A stretch of DNA of 64,000 bases from Heterotrichella gracilis (taxonomy: Eukaryota; Sar; Xanthophyceae; Tribonematales; Xanthonemataceae): assembly GCA_032358255.1 (NCBI GenBank), contig JAULBX010025941.1, positions 4,321-68,320 on the forward strand, given 5' to 3'. The position numbers were made by a program, and so were the translations under genes. The notes beneath the pieces were generated by a model. That model made no database searches and was not told where the DNA came from. It worked only from the letters and a program-made list of their open reading frames with translations. Position 1 is the first letter of the stretch. Each line of letters starts with the position of its first letter. This document shows, in pieces, positions 10,758 to 22,363 of the stretch.

Positions 10758-13700
10758 ATGGCGTTGCGGGCGGTGCTCGAGGGGCTGGTGCTGCGCGCCA
10801 CCGCCGCCCCGTGGCCGCCGCCCCACGCGCTCCAGTTCCTGAGGGACGCCGCCAAGACGGCCAGGAAGAGCGCCAAGGGGCGAGGGAAGGCTGCGGCGCC
10901 ACCCACATTGGTGCGCCGGATGTGCATGTCTAGAATATATGCATGCGTTGTGTGTGCCTGGCTATTTGGCCTGGTAAGGACCCAGGCGTTTGCGTTATCA
11001 CACATGGGGTTATACCTCAAAACACCATGCCAGGTGTTTTGTCTGAATCTGTGTGCGTGGGTGACTGATAATGTGGCTGTATGTTAAAACGCTCTTGGCT
11101 GCAACACTGCCTAGGAGCGTGTGTATGCATTGTGCAAGCGCCACTGTGCAGTTCCACGCACGGTAACATGAACACTTGAAGCATTACGATGTCATGCAAT
11201 TACGTCTGAGGATTGCATTGCCGCTTTTCTGTTGCTGACTCCCGGCTGTTCCGCCACCCATCCCCATCTTGATTCTATTCTTTCACCAGATAACACCACG
11301 CACCTGGAGAGAATGCCCATAGCTTGATACTTGCTAACTTGTGTGAACGCCCATACCTTGAAAGTCTCCACGAGCATGTACCAGTCACAGCATTATAGTC
11401 AAGGTCCCAATGGGATTATATGGAAAAGGAGGAGTTCTGTATGCTATGGTGGAGCCAGGTGTGATAGTATGACGCATTTTGAGGTAGCTTCTCTATAGAG
11501 AAGCTCTAGTGAGCTTGAAAAATCCCGTGAATTGCGAATTCATAAACCGCGCCAGCAATTGAAGCGTGTAAAAGCAGCAGCATCCCCGTCTGTCCCATTA
11601 TTTTTACAATCCCCACCCCTATCCCCACAGCCCAAACCCACCATCCACGAGGGCATGCTCCCCGCCAGCCAGATCCTGCCAGTGGTGAGGGAGCTGCTGG
11701 CGGGTGAGAAGGAGCCATCCTATGTGGTCCACAACGCCGCGTCGCTGCGGAAGTTGGAGGGGTTCCTGGAGCACCTGAAGGAGTATAAAGATAGGCCCCC
11801 GCCTGCCAGGGTGGAGACGCTGGATTTTGTGGTCAGGTGGGTTGGGTGTGGTGTGGGGAGGTTGGGGCGGCGGAGGGTGCCGGAGCTAACAACCCTTCTT
11901 TTGATGACAGATTCATAGCGCCATGACAATAGCCATAAATACTATCTCCAGGTTGAGTGGGCGGAGGTGGTGGACTTGGGCGCTGGGTGGGTTTTAGGGT
12001 TCCGCTTGGTGGGCGTTTGCTTGCAACGCATGAAAGCAGGCAACCATGTGATTCATCCAGCATGTGGTCATGCCAATACGACAATACAATGTAGAAAAAC
12101 TGCTTCTTTGCACGTGCAAGCCGTGCCATGTTTTTGCGCTCCTTGCACTGGGGCGCATTGAGCTCCTAAAAACCCTCAAAATCCTGAACCCTAAACCCGG
12201 ATAACAGAGTTCCACCGTGCCGTTCGCCCTCAGCACGCTAGCATGCACCCACTCCCCGTTCCCCGCCCTTATATAATTCATTAATAATAATAATTTATTT
12301 GCCAACCCCTATCAGGGATGGCCCCAGCTCCGCCCCCCGCCGCACCCAGTCCCAGCTGCGCACCAGCGGTGGGGAGTGCCGGCGCCAGGTGGTGGCTCAG
12401 CTCAAGGGGGTGCTGCAGGCACTGGGCATGGAGGCGGATGTCATGCTGGATGGGACCCAGTTTGAGGGGGAGGAGGGTAAGCCCTAAAACCTAAACATTG
12501 AACCCTAATTAGCAGGCGCACATGTGTGTTTCCAGAGGTTGTGTGTAAAGGGCGCAGTGCATAAGACACCACCGGCAACGCCACATAGCTCAGCTCCTCC
12601 CTTTTTTCTTTTTTCTTGCTTTATCAATTTCTTGTGCTTTGTTTTGGGTTGTCCTCAATGTATGTGCACTGCGCCCTCACTGCCTGGTGAGCCGCCTGTT
12701 TCATATGGGAAGGTGGCGGAGGGCTGCATGCGCCAGGCCAATAAGTGACATTTGCTGTCCCTGCCTGTAGAGGAGTCACCTGTCTCAAAGGGCGAGGTTG
12801 CTGAGGGCATGCGCGAGGCGAATCAGTGGGCGGCCGACTCATTCGGCTTCCCTCGGGACGTGCCGCTGCCAGGGAGGAAACCCGCAGCGCATGGCGATTC
12901 AGGAGGGGAGGAAAGCAGGGGAGGGGCAGGGGGAGGCAGCAGCGAGGTGTCTGTGTCTGCTGCAGATGGGGGTCATGACTGGCAAGAGGTTGCTGGCTCG
13001 GCACAGGACATGGAGGAGTGGGTGAGGTGCTGGGGGATGGGGGTGGCGAGATGAGTGCACTGGGGGTTGGTGTGCAGCCGCTGCTGCACTGTGCATGTGC
13101 ATATGCATATGCATAAGTGTGTGCGTTTACACATGCATTTTTTCACTCATAAAAAATAAAGCAAAAAAAAATTGCTTCATTTATATATGTATATATATAC
13201 TTAAAAAAATGTACATGGCATCCTGGTTTGAGCAAGGCTGCTCGGCAACAACAACCAGGCGCATACATGACCGCCCATGCCCTTGTGAGGTGGGTCATGT
13301 CGCGTAACGCCCCTTTTTGGGGTGGTGCATGTGGCGCCACGGAACCCATTCCCTTGACATTCCACCATGCCCCTTTTTATGCCCCTTGCCATGCCATTCC
13401 AGCCTTGCCAACCATGTTATTAATTACCTCATCATCTCCTCCAGGACCGCATCCGCACCTTTGAGGGCCAGCTAAAGCGCCTGGACCCCGCCCTACAGGC
13501 GGTGGCTGCTGTGCCCTGGCTAGCGGGGTCCCATGACACCGTGGAGAGGGACAAGTTCGAGTTCTTCTCAACGCAGGTGGTCACGCAGCTGGAGCAGTTT
13601 GGTGAGGGCAAAACCCTAAAACCCTAAATCCTAAACAGTACTTATCGACGCAGGTGGTCACCCTGGAGCAGTTTGGTGAGGGCAAAACCCTAAACCCTAA

Positions 13701-14393
13701 ACCCTAAATCCTCAACCCTCAACCCTAAACAGTTCTTCTCAACGCAGGTGGTCACGCTGGAGCAGTTTGGTGAGGACAAAACCCTGAACCCTGAACCCTC
13801 AACCCTAAACAGTTCTTCTCAACGCAGGTGGTCACGCTGCAGCACTTTGATGAGGGCGAGACCCTCCAACGCTAAAGGCTGAAATGGTCTGTCTGTGCAC
13901 CCGAGGGTCGTGCTAGGGTTTGTGCTAGGGCTCTGGAGTTGTTCTGTACACGTGGTCAGTTTGGTGAGGGCTGATGGTGCAATAAAACCTTAAACCCTAC
14001 CCAACTCCGGTTGTGTACTCAAGGGTTGTGTTAGGGTTTTGGGCTGTGTGTCATTGACCCATTCCAAGTAGCCGCCTGTGTACTGGGTGAGCTAACTCCA
14101 CTTGGTTGCGGCTCGTTGCCGCGAAAAAGTACATGCATGAACCCCTCGGATTCACGGGGCATCAAGTTGCCATCGCTATCACAACAGTTCCCTTCCCCTG
14201 CGCCATAGGCTGGAGCATACGCGAGGCGGCCTACCGGATATGGGCGGGGGAGCGCGACTGGGAGCTTGTGCGCGCCACGTGTCACGTTGTGGACCCCTCG
14301 TTGAGGCTGGGGTCGGAGGCAGCTGTGCGCGCCATACTGCTGCATGCCAGGGGGTTTGACAGGCAGTATGGGGTGCGGACGTACATCATGTGA
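10758..14393 (+). CDS. 370-aa conserved-looking protein, weak TCAIM/DUF4460 resemblance
   Basis: Six exons close in phase: 10758-10910, 11631-11836, 12316-12476, 12771-13021, 13445-13601 and 14209-14393 (stop TGA), giving 370 residues. The basic N-terminus with many Ala/Arg and no acidic stretch could be an organelle-targeting sequence. The segment around residues 75-115 (HNAASLRKLEGFLEHLKEYK, then VETLDFVVR) recalls the 'NxxSLxxLxxyLe...LtFyvR' core of animal mitochondrial TCAIM (DUF4460/4461). The middle is Gly/Ser/Glu-rich and probably disordered. The C-terminal 60 residues (AAYRIWAGERDWELVRATCH, HARGFDRQYG) look well conserved. Function is unknown. The TCAIM link is an inference from one motif. 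The intron after exon 5 contains three copies of that exon's end. Confidence 0.6.
13561..13857 (+). repeat. Four-copy junction repeat: exon end, donor and telomere-type spacer
   Basis: The end of exon 5 (13561-13609: AACGCAGGTGGTCACGCAGC, then GGAGCAGTTTGGTGAGGGC) is followed by copies at 13635-13680, 13730-13776 and 13810-13857. Spacers are ACCCTAAA-rich. Each copy keeps an upstream pyrimidine tract ending in CGCAG, a 22-nt body and a GTGAG donor. It therefore resembles a free-standing 22-nt microexon. Confidence 0.92.
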
Positions 14394-15210
14394 GACCAGT
14401 GTGTTAGTTATACCAGGGGTCTATTGGGACAACTGGGTGATGATGACGAGTATTGTAGATTCAACTGCTGCTGCGCAAAGGTAGCCTAGGGCTAAGGAAG
14501 CTGTAGACAGGGCAGGTTGACGCAAACTGTGCAAGGGTGGCTGCTAATCTGTCAGTACTGCAGGAATACATGGAACTAACTGATGATGTATAAGATATGC
14601 AAGGAAGGGGGGTACGGCGACGAGGCGCGCGCGAGAGAGTGTGCATTTGAGACCCTTGTGAAGGGTTTGGTGATGCGGTGCCTGGCCCAAGGAGAACCTT
14701 GTGTAATGGGCCCAGCCGCATAGCTGTGTATGTTACTGAGCCGTGCAAGGCGCTGTGTTGGGTTCCAGCCAATCGGTTTGAACCACGTGCGCCAATGCAT
14801 TGCCATCACCATCGCCATGCCATCGCCAATCATGATGCAGGCACTAGGACTGCTTGCAAGCGAGGCATCCACAGCACAGGCACATTCTGCACAAAAGTAC
14901 GACCACTGCACTGGAGGAAAATGATGCAAGGACAAGACACCACCCCATGCCAGCATGAACGGCGGGACACCGCCGTTTGGGTGGACACCCCAGCAACGCC
15001 GCAGCTAAACGTGGAGTCTGCCAAACCACAACATTTTCCTGGACATGGTCATCAATTGCTGCAAGCTTTCAGTACCGTGGGCTGTGCTTGACCCAAAGTT
15101 TAGCTCTTGCACCTCTTATCTCGTTGCTGTCGCAGTTATTTCCGTGATTCTGCTCTTAATTGGTGTCGGTGTGCTTTCGGCGTTCCATCACATTGCCTTT
15201 ATCCCTCGAA
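14394..15210. other. Intergenic stretch, no gene seen
   Basis: This is the 3' flank of the 370-aa gene and the 5' flank and promoter of the lumenal pentapeptide gene, both plus strand. Frames here have no convincing protein character. No TATA-like element stands out. Confidence 0.5.
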
Positions 15211-17323
15211 ATGATGCGCTCAGCAACGCTCGACGCAGGCTCTACCTGCAGACTTCCAAAGCCGTTCCAGACTGCGAGTTCTGTCACGAAACGCCCCCTT
15301 CGATTGGTCTGTGCGGCCCAAAAGTCTCGGTATGAAGTGCAGCCAATTGAGCAAGCCAAGCGTGCAGCTGCTGGGCTCCTTTTGTCAGCTGCGTTGCTGG
15401 CTGCCAGCCCGGCTCTGGCTGATTTGAACCGTCTTGAGGCCCAGTTGAGTGGCGAGTTTGGGTCCGGAACAGCCCTCCAGTATGGTGAGGCGGACATCAA
15501 GGGGAGGGACTTCAGCAACGAGGTGGGTGCTGGTGCCACACCAAGACATATCAGATCTCCATAGCATGTACACACTTGCCTACAGTGTATGTATACCGGT
15601 ATACAAACCCTGTAGACACCTGTCATGGTGCATGCATACCTTTGGCAAAATTGCTCTTGACGAGGCGCGGCTAGCAGCCCAAAAAGGTTGGCACCACGGT
15701 TGGCACTACGTGAACATCAAGCCGCCAGCATCCCACACATCAAGGCCGTGAACACTTACCAGGTTGTCAAAACATTGCTGCCCAAATGCCTGAATTGTCC
15801 ATACCTGTACCACTGAGCGGGGGATGGGGTCAACCGTGGCACACCTTTAGAACGCGCCCTCGCCTGTTGGCCTGGGAGCCCACGTTGTGTTTTCTTGTAT
15901 CCCCAGGACCTGAGGCGGTCGAACTTCACCTCCGCCGACTGCCGCGACTGCAAGTTTGAGAACACCAATCTGCAAGGGGCCTACTTCATCAAGGCAGTGG
16001 TGCCAAGGGCCAATTTTGAGGTACGGCCAACTGCAATGATGAATTCCATCCTCACTCCAACCCTGACCTCGCTGCTTTGCACTTGCTGTGGTCACGTGCA
16101 TTGATACGCTGCTTACGGCACTGGTTTACATTTGCAGTCTAGGGACCCTGCGCAGTTGTCGACGTGTGCCTGCAGATCGCCAACCTCTATGTGGGGTAAA
16201 AATCCAAAATTTCCTGCTGCCTTCGTTTTCTGATGTGAGACCTGTGTGCCTGCAGAACGCCAACCTGAGCGACGTGCTGATGGACCGCGCGGTGATGAAC
16301 GAGGCCAACCTCAACAACGCAATCCTGCAGCGGGCGGTGTTCACAAGGTCCGCACTAGTCGCATGCACTCCTTCCACTGCATGGTATCCCCGGCATGTAG
16401 CTGGCACTGCAGCTGTACGCTCTTTCATTTGCCTGGTATACTCGGCATGGCACTGTACCTGCAGCTGTATGGGCCATGCTTGGGGTTTTTTTACACATGG
16501 GAATTCGTGCATGGGACGTGCGGATCTGCAGCCTTGCCGTTGGGGACAAGATCACCGTATTGCTGGTTGCATCTTGTGGCCATCTGTTATGCGAGGCATG
16601 TCCTGTTACATCTTGCTGATTGGTGATCCCGCCTGTCCCCTCAGGAGTGACCTGGGTGGCGCCAAGATCCAGGGGGCTGACTTCACCAACGCGCTTCTGG
16701 ACAAGCTGCAGCAACAGGTGGGTGCGGCATGATGACCATTGGGTTGACGATAGCGATTTCAATCACAACTGCCATTACTTTTGCCAAAACGTACATATTA
16801 ATATTCCCATTTCCACCTTGAAAGTTGCAACTGTTAATACATTACAAACGCTGTTACCAAGCTGTAGCAACAGGGAATGAGGATGCTGGTACGGGGCCAG
16901 CACCCACAGGTTGCACTCAAACCATGCTGCACACTCAGCCAGACCTTGCAAAGGGCACTTGACACGTATTGCGATGACTACTTGCCACATGCATGGTGTA
17001 GGTGATGTTTTTGTGCTGCAACAACCAGGGAATGCACCCAATGCAGCTCTTGCCTACCCCTGGCTATCGGTGACCAGCAAGCCTGCCTTCTTACTCTCGC
17101 CCATGCACACCGCACCCCCCCACACCGCCCCCACCCTCCGCAGGCCCTGTGCAAATATGCCGACGGCGTCAACTCGGTGACCGGCGTGTCCACCCGCAAC
17201 AGCCTGGGCTGCGGGTCCAAGCGCCGCTTCAAGGAGTCCTCCCCCAGCAGCAGCGAGGGCCCGCAGGTCAGCGAGCAGGAGAAGGCGGACTTTGTGAAGT
17301 CCATGCCAACGTACAGGCAGTGA
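15211..17323 (+). CDS. Thylakoid-lumen pentapeptide-repeat protein
   Basis: Five exons close in phase: 15211-15522, 15907-16020, 16256-16347, 16645-16717 and 17144-17323 (stop TGA), giving about 256 residues. ATG 15211 opens a bipartite transit peptide: a basic, Ser/Thr-rich stroma-targeting part, then a hydrophobic stretch (AAGLLLSAALLAASPALA) ending in the classic ALA lumenal cleavage motif. The mature part carries pentapeptide repeats of A(D/N)LXX type: LRRSNFTSADCRDCKFEN, TNLQGAYF, ANLSDVLMDRAVMNEANL, NNAILQRAVF, SDLGGAKIQGADFTNALL. It ends in the ALCKYADGVNSVTGVSTRNS and LGCGSKRRF tail typical of plant lumenal members (TL15/TL17/TL20.3 group). Pentapeptide repeats fold as a right-handed beta-helix; the role of these lumen proteins is not established. 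Several of its exon edges have echoes. Confidence 0.9.
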
Positions 17324-17555
17324 GGGAGGGCAGCCTATGTGGAATGTATGGTCAAGTACAGGCAGTGAGGGGGGACAGCAGTTGTGGAATCTATGCTCAA
17401 ACGCACGCACTGAGGGGGAACAGGCGTAAACAGACAGAAAGGCATGTCCCAGCTGTCAACGATTCGGAGAGACTATGGGGCCTTTGTGCGCACGTTCAGG
17501 CAACGAAGGGGGGCAGTCTTTGTGGAGCCCATGCTTAATCCCGCCAGTGAGGGGG
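16160..17555 (+). repeat. Echoes of exon edges and of the stop-codon region
   Basis: The acceptor/exon-3 start at 16243-16275 (GTGCCTGCAGAACGCCAACC) is echoed upstream at 16160-16190 (GTGCCTGCAGATCGCCAACC). The end of exon 4 (AAGCTGCAGCAACAG, about 16702-16717) is echoed at 16855-16878 (AAGCTGTAGCAACAG). The last codons and stop (CAACGTACAGGCAGTGAGG, about 17308-17326) recur degenerately in the 3' flank near 17352, 17400, 17495 and 17540, each followed by a G-run and, mostly, a TGTGGA box. Confidence 0.7.
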
Positions 17556-18600
17556 CAGCGACAGCGCCCGCTTAAGGAAGGAGGCATTGCAGCGCACGTG
17601 CCCAGATACTGGTGTTGAGGTGGGCCTTTCGGCCTGATGGAGAGGATATAATGGGGGGCAATGCTTGAAGGTTGCCCGGGTTTCCATTTGACCTGGTGAG
17701 CAGGCTTTGCAATGTGCGCATTTTCAAGAAATTTAGGAGGGATTCAGATGGTTCAGCAGCTCTGTCATGGCCAGCCCCCGCCATGTGTGGTTTATGGGGC
17801 TTGGACCCATCTCATGGCAACGGCACCGCCCCAGGGAGGTGGGAGCGCCTGCATTGTGCACATGGGGGGCTTCAGCACAAAAGGCACAGCCCATGTTGCT
17901 GGCGGCAGTGGTGGGTGATGGCCCGCGCAAGGGGCACAGGGCAGGTGGCGATGGTGTTGGTACATGCCATGACAGCCATACGCGGAAAAGTATGTAGTGT
18001 GTCATGCAGTGTTCACGGGTTTTGTTTTATCTGCCCTTTTGCGGTGACAGTGACTTTACTTTGTTGAGTGGAGCTTATGCGCATTTTGGTGGATATTAGC
18101 ACAGTGTTGTGTACTTGTGGCGAATGTGGCGCTGCTACTGACTTGCCGAGGCCTTGGAGCCTTGTCAAACAGATACAGCGTGGAGCCAGGGAGGCATTCT
18201 AGCCGACCATCTGAACGTATGATATATACACACGTGTCTTAGCTTTATGTCTATTGGTGCAGACCACATGACTGGTGAGGCCTAGTTGCTGTGCCACCTC
18301 CCTCAATTATTTGGCGTTGGGTTTACAGACCATTCCACTGTGGGCGTTCCCTATCTTTCTGCGGTGGTGTCTAGGGTGCAGGCTGTGGTTCTCGGCGCTG
18401 CCACTTTGGCAACAAGCATGCACACTTGACGTTCATTGTGGTGTTGTTGCTTCAGTTTGAAAACACACGTGCCATTCAATGGCTGTGGTGATGCAAGCCA
18501 TAGGCATGCACGCGTGTGCACTACCATGAGGCTCTCGTAGAGGAGTATCCTATTTTAAGTTTGTTCGAATTCCCTGTTCTAGCTGAACGTTGAAACTTTG
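17556..18600. other. Intergenic stretch, no gene seen
   Basis: No frame with protein-like composition and no recognisable RNA gene. The 3' end of the pentapeptide gene transcript should lie in its first part. Confidence 0.5.
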
Positions 18601-18689
18601 TGAGGCATGGTTACAACAGCTTGGTACAAAAAGCTTGCAGGATGGTGCACCCGCAGGGCCTGCCGCAAGCGTGCAGGCAGCAAGATTGC

Positions 18690-19335
18690 CGGCATGGGGC
18701 GCAATTTACTGGCCACGCGTCAATGCTTGGGCGTGTGAGGCTGGCTGTCGCGTTGTGCAGTAAAGTTGCCGGCATGGGGCGCAATTTACTGGCGACGCGT
18801 CAATGCTTTGGCGTGCGAGGTTGCTGCTTTGTGTATATAGTAAGATTGTTGGCATATCCATGCATTGGTCAGTGCTTGTAAGGTCGGCTGCCGCGTTGTG
18901 CAACAAGAATGCCAACATAGGACCCAATTCACTGGCCACGCGTCAGTGCCCCGGGCGTGTGAGGTTGGCTGCTGCGTTGTGCAGTAAAGTTCCCGGAATG
19001 GGGCGCAATTTACTGGCCACGCGTCAACGCTTTGGCGCGCTGTTGGCGCGTGGGGTTGCTGTGTTGTGTATATAGTAAGATTGTTGGCATATGCATGCAT
19101 GCAGTCAGTGCTTGTGAGGCTGGCTGTCGCGTTGTGCGTTAAAGTTGCCGGCATGGGGCACAATCTACTGGCCACGCGTCAGTGCCCCAGGCGTGTGAGT
19201 TTGGCTGCTGCGTTGTGCAGTAAAGTTGCCAACATGGGGCGCAACTTACTGGCCACGCGTCAATGCTTTGGCGTGCGAGGTTGACGCAGGTGTATATAGT
19301 ACGATTGTTGGCATATGCATGCATTGCAGCGCACC
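18690..19335. repeat. Satellite-like block: about 80-bp units in a higher-order array
   Basis: An approximately 80-bp unit with the core GGCATGGGGCGCAATTTACT, then GGCCACGCGTCAATGC, and GCGTTGTGCAGTAAAGTTGC recurs about eight times. A second module, GTGTATATAGTAAGATTGTT then GGCATATGCATGCAT, interrupts at about 18831, 19068 and 19291. The array therefore has a compound period of about 225-235 bp. Copies are diverged but all in direct orientation. Confidence 0.9.
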
Positions 19336-19981
19336 TAGTCAGTGCTATACTACACAGCTGCTAGCTAGCTATAGCAACTGGTCTGGGGCGTGCGGCACAG
19401 CTGCCTTGCTCTGCACTCCTGCTCCAGCTAGTGCACTGGTTTTCTAAAAGTCTGCTGATGTCCGCGTTGCTGGGGTGGTAACCCACGCAAGATATGCCAC
19501 ACTGGACCCAACTACAGTCGACGTCGCACCCTCTGTAAACCTTGTGACACCCTGCCAAAGCGACCCACCCATACTTGCGCATAACAAGCAGGATGCTGCT
19601 CAAACGAGAAACCCCAAACCCTAATCACGATCTTGAGCTGCAGTACACTGGCCGATGCGCGAGGCTTCCTCTATGCCTCCACGCCTTTTTAGATATGCTT
19701 TGCTGAGCGGCTGTGGCTGAAAAGAGGCCCCAGGTGCCAGAGCCATCCAATGTTCATCCCAGCTGGCAGATGGTGCACGCATTACTCAGCCTCATACCCC
19801 TGCTCGTTGGATGCTGTGACAGCTGCAACTGGTGCCGGTCGCACGCGTCAGCGGCGCATTGTGGGCGGTACCGTCAGTTTTCAAGGCTGCAGACCCCTGC
19901 TGGGGCTGTGCCTGCTGTAGCCAAAAAGGGAGCCTACATGCCCAGAGGCGCCTGCACACGCATCACACCTCACTTGGCTAG
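19336..19981. other. Intergenic stretch, no gene seen
   Basis: It lies between the satellite-like block and the 3' end of the small-adaptin gene. One CCCTAA motif pair occurs at about 19610. No frame is convincing. Confidence 0.5.
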
Positions 19982-21487
19982 CTAACAGTAGCGTTGATTT
20001 TTTTTGCTGCCCTGCAAGCACGTGATTAATAAAAACCTTCACCAGTCTAGCAATTCATAACTACAATCACAGTATTAAGCCACAAACTGTGCAAACAGGA
20101 TGCAAGCAGGGGATGTGCACATAGTGTGGGGGGTGTTCAGAGCATAAAAGCAGGTACCTTCATCTTCATGCCATCCAAGATGGCCGGCGTGTCCAAGGTC
20201 TCTGCAATGCCCTGCGGAGGACAAGCCAGCTGTCAGCACACTCAGGATGAAAGTCAACGATAAAGATTCACAACGAGTGATAACATCGAGATATTTATTT
20301 TATCTTCCCAAATGTACTCGGCGCCTTTCTCCTCCACTATAGGCCCCAAACCCTAATCACAGGCCATGCACGCCTCGTTTGCCAAGCCCACCGTCAGCAC
20401 CACCTCCAAACCCTAAACCAAACCTAAACCCTACACGTAAACCCTGCTCACCTCAATGCATATCTCGCCCATCAGCAAACCTTAAACCTAGGTGACACAT
20501 TCGCCACCCTCCACACAGGCCCCGCTCGCCTCCAACCCCCACTAAATCTCATACCCTTACCCTAGATCCTCCGTACTAAACCCTAATCCCAAGCCTTCCT
20601 CACCTCGTTGATCGCCTCGTCCACCACCAGAATCACCTTGCCATAGTTGGCCAGTATGTCTGCTTCACTGGGAGGCTTCTTCACCTTGGGGTTGGTGGCG
20701 GCCTTGAGGGAAACCAGGATGGAGCGGAGGACCTCCGTCACTGGAACACCGTGGGTGGGGTTAGGGTCTAAGTGTGGGGTTTGGGGTTAAGGAGGGGTGG
20801 CAGACAGTGCACAGCTTGCATAGGTGAAGGAGGATGGCACGGACAGTAAGAGCGTAGAGGGAAACCAAGATGGCGCGAGGACCCTCTGTCATTAGGAACA
20901 CGACGCGGTTAGGGTTTAGGGTTCAAGGGAGAGGTGGGAGACCAAGCTTGGCTTGCACCCAACTTTCAACTTCGGAAGGGAGTAACAGGCAGTGCATGAC
21001 CCAAAAAAAGACAGAAACAATTGGGTGTTGAGAGTGGATGGGAGGTGCTTACACGCCAGTTCGTCGTACTCCCCATGTCCCAAGATGTACACCACGATGT
21101 CCCCCGTAGGAATGAATACAATGGTCCCTGACCTGCACATAAAGTACCATAGTGAATTTTAGTGGCAACAAAGGAGACTCCAGAATCATACCTCCTGGGA
21201 GGAGGTTCTTGCAGCAATGGGTTGTGAGAGGGACCCACAAGGCATATGCATGCATTGCTTCACAGACAAAATTGTGGGTATCCACACCCAAGGCCCAGCA
21301 CTCACTTGTACTTGCCGATGTACTCTAACGACTCCTTGGCCTCTGCAAGGAAAGGCTCGCTGGCCTGGTCCAGAGCCCCCCGTATTTGGCTCTTGTCAAG
21401 CTCTGAAAAGCTGTTGTACCACCTCTCGTACAGCACCCTGCCGCCTTTGTTGGTGATCCCAAAGTAAAGGATGCGACCGAAATCCAT
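19982..21487 (-). CDS. Longin-fold small adaptin-like protein, LOLITA/TSPOON-like
   Basis: Exons 21487-21306, 21132-21053, 20740-20604, 20211-20158 and probably 20011-19982 give about 160 residues. The protein has the longin fold of AP-sigma and COP-zeta subunits: MDFGRILYFGITNKGGRVLY, YERWYNSFSEL, SGTIVFIPTGDIVVYILGHG, EYDELALTEVLRSILVSLK and YGKVILVVDEAINEGIAETL. The start (RILYFGITNKGGRVLYER) and the EYDELALTEV block resemble the plant TPLATE/TSET small subunit LOLITA more than COP-zeta itself, from memory of those families. That complex acts in clathrin-linked endocytosis at the plasma membrane. The last exon is short and basic (GSKKNQRYC) and is the weakest part; read-through into the preceding intron would end the protein a few residues after MKMK instead. 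Confidence 0.7.
20706..20908 (-). repeat. Echo of an acceptor-side exon edge (small-adaptin gene)
   Basis: The start of exon 3 with its acceptor (20706-20762, GAGGGAAACCAGGATGGAGC on the plus strand) is repeated at about 20853-20908 (GAGGGAAACCAAGATGGCGC) in the preceding intron. Both copies run into GGTTAGGGTTTAGGG-like spacer. Weak further matches to the exon 3 donor side occur among CCCTAAA motifs at 20340-20480. Confidence 0.8.
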
Positions 21488-22363
21488 GAGTACTGTCGTA
21501 CGGCAACCAGTATGCGTTCAAGGCTGTTCTAAACCGAACTGGGTATGTTGTGGATAGATGGGGAGGTTCAGGACTAAGCTATAGTACCCAATCCATGGAC
21601 ACTGTAGTACAAAGGGACTCAATACAGGTAGGATCTTAGGTCTGGGGACCAGGAACTGCCTGTGTGTGTGCTAGTTGCGCAACGCAGTGCAGCCTTGGTT
21701 AGGTGCTTGATACCATTCGAAAGGGCCACTAGAGGTTGCGTTGCGGCAGGACGACAACCTGACAGGAGAGAGCACGGGGGATATACACTGACAGCGCAGT
21801 AAGTAAGGGGAACCAATTTGCAGGCTTTGAGCACCATTTGCAGGTAAAGACATCTGATTGTGCGTGCATGCCGACTGCAAGGGACCACCACGAAAATATA
21901 TTACATTTACATTATAACTAAATAAATTAATATAATTTATATTCTATTCATGAAGGTCCATTCACCCCAACAATACCAACGTGTAGGTTTTTGTAAACTG
22001 TAAGTGGGCTGGTGACAGGGCCCCATCACAAAATCGAGGCAAAATTGAATAGGAATGTGCCTGGTGCCCTGAAGGAATCCATGTGCCTCTCAAATGTACT
22101 GCCCTGCTCCTGGCATGCCCAACATGGGGCCAAGTGCTGGCCACAACCGCACTCTTTGACGCAGGTCTATACTACTATACCCAAAGCCTACTGTCAGCGA
22201 TCAGTTTTCCCCCGTCAAACAGTACAAGCAATGTCAGGGCGAAACAGAACTGCTTGGCGCGGGCTGTGCGCGAGTGACTCTGTATTGCTGGATCCATGTC
22301 AACACCTAGCAACGCCCCATACCCCCTGCCCCCCAACCCCCATATTCCCCCCCTACCCCCTAA
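21488..22363. other. Intergenic stretch with AT-rich core, no gene seen
   Basis: This is the promoter side of the small-adaptin gene and the 3' side of the pseudouridine synthase gene, both minus strand. An AT-rich patch at 21895-21950 (TTATAACTAAATAAATTAAT) is the lowest-GC point nearby. Pyrimidine-rich DNA at 22310-22380 adjoins the downstream gene's stop. Confidence 0.5.

Noticed and set aside
18555-18590. tRNA-like B box (GTTCGAATTCC)
   Set aside because: Flanking bases do not form a T-arm or acceptor stem and no matching A box lies upstream.
18690-19335. CRISPR-like array
   Set aside because: Units are about 80 bp, diverged along their whole length and without regular unique spacers; the genome is eukaryotic.
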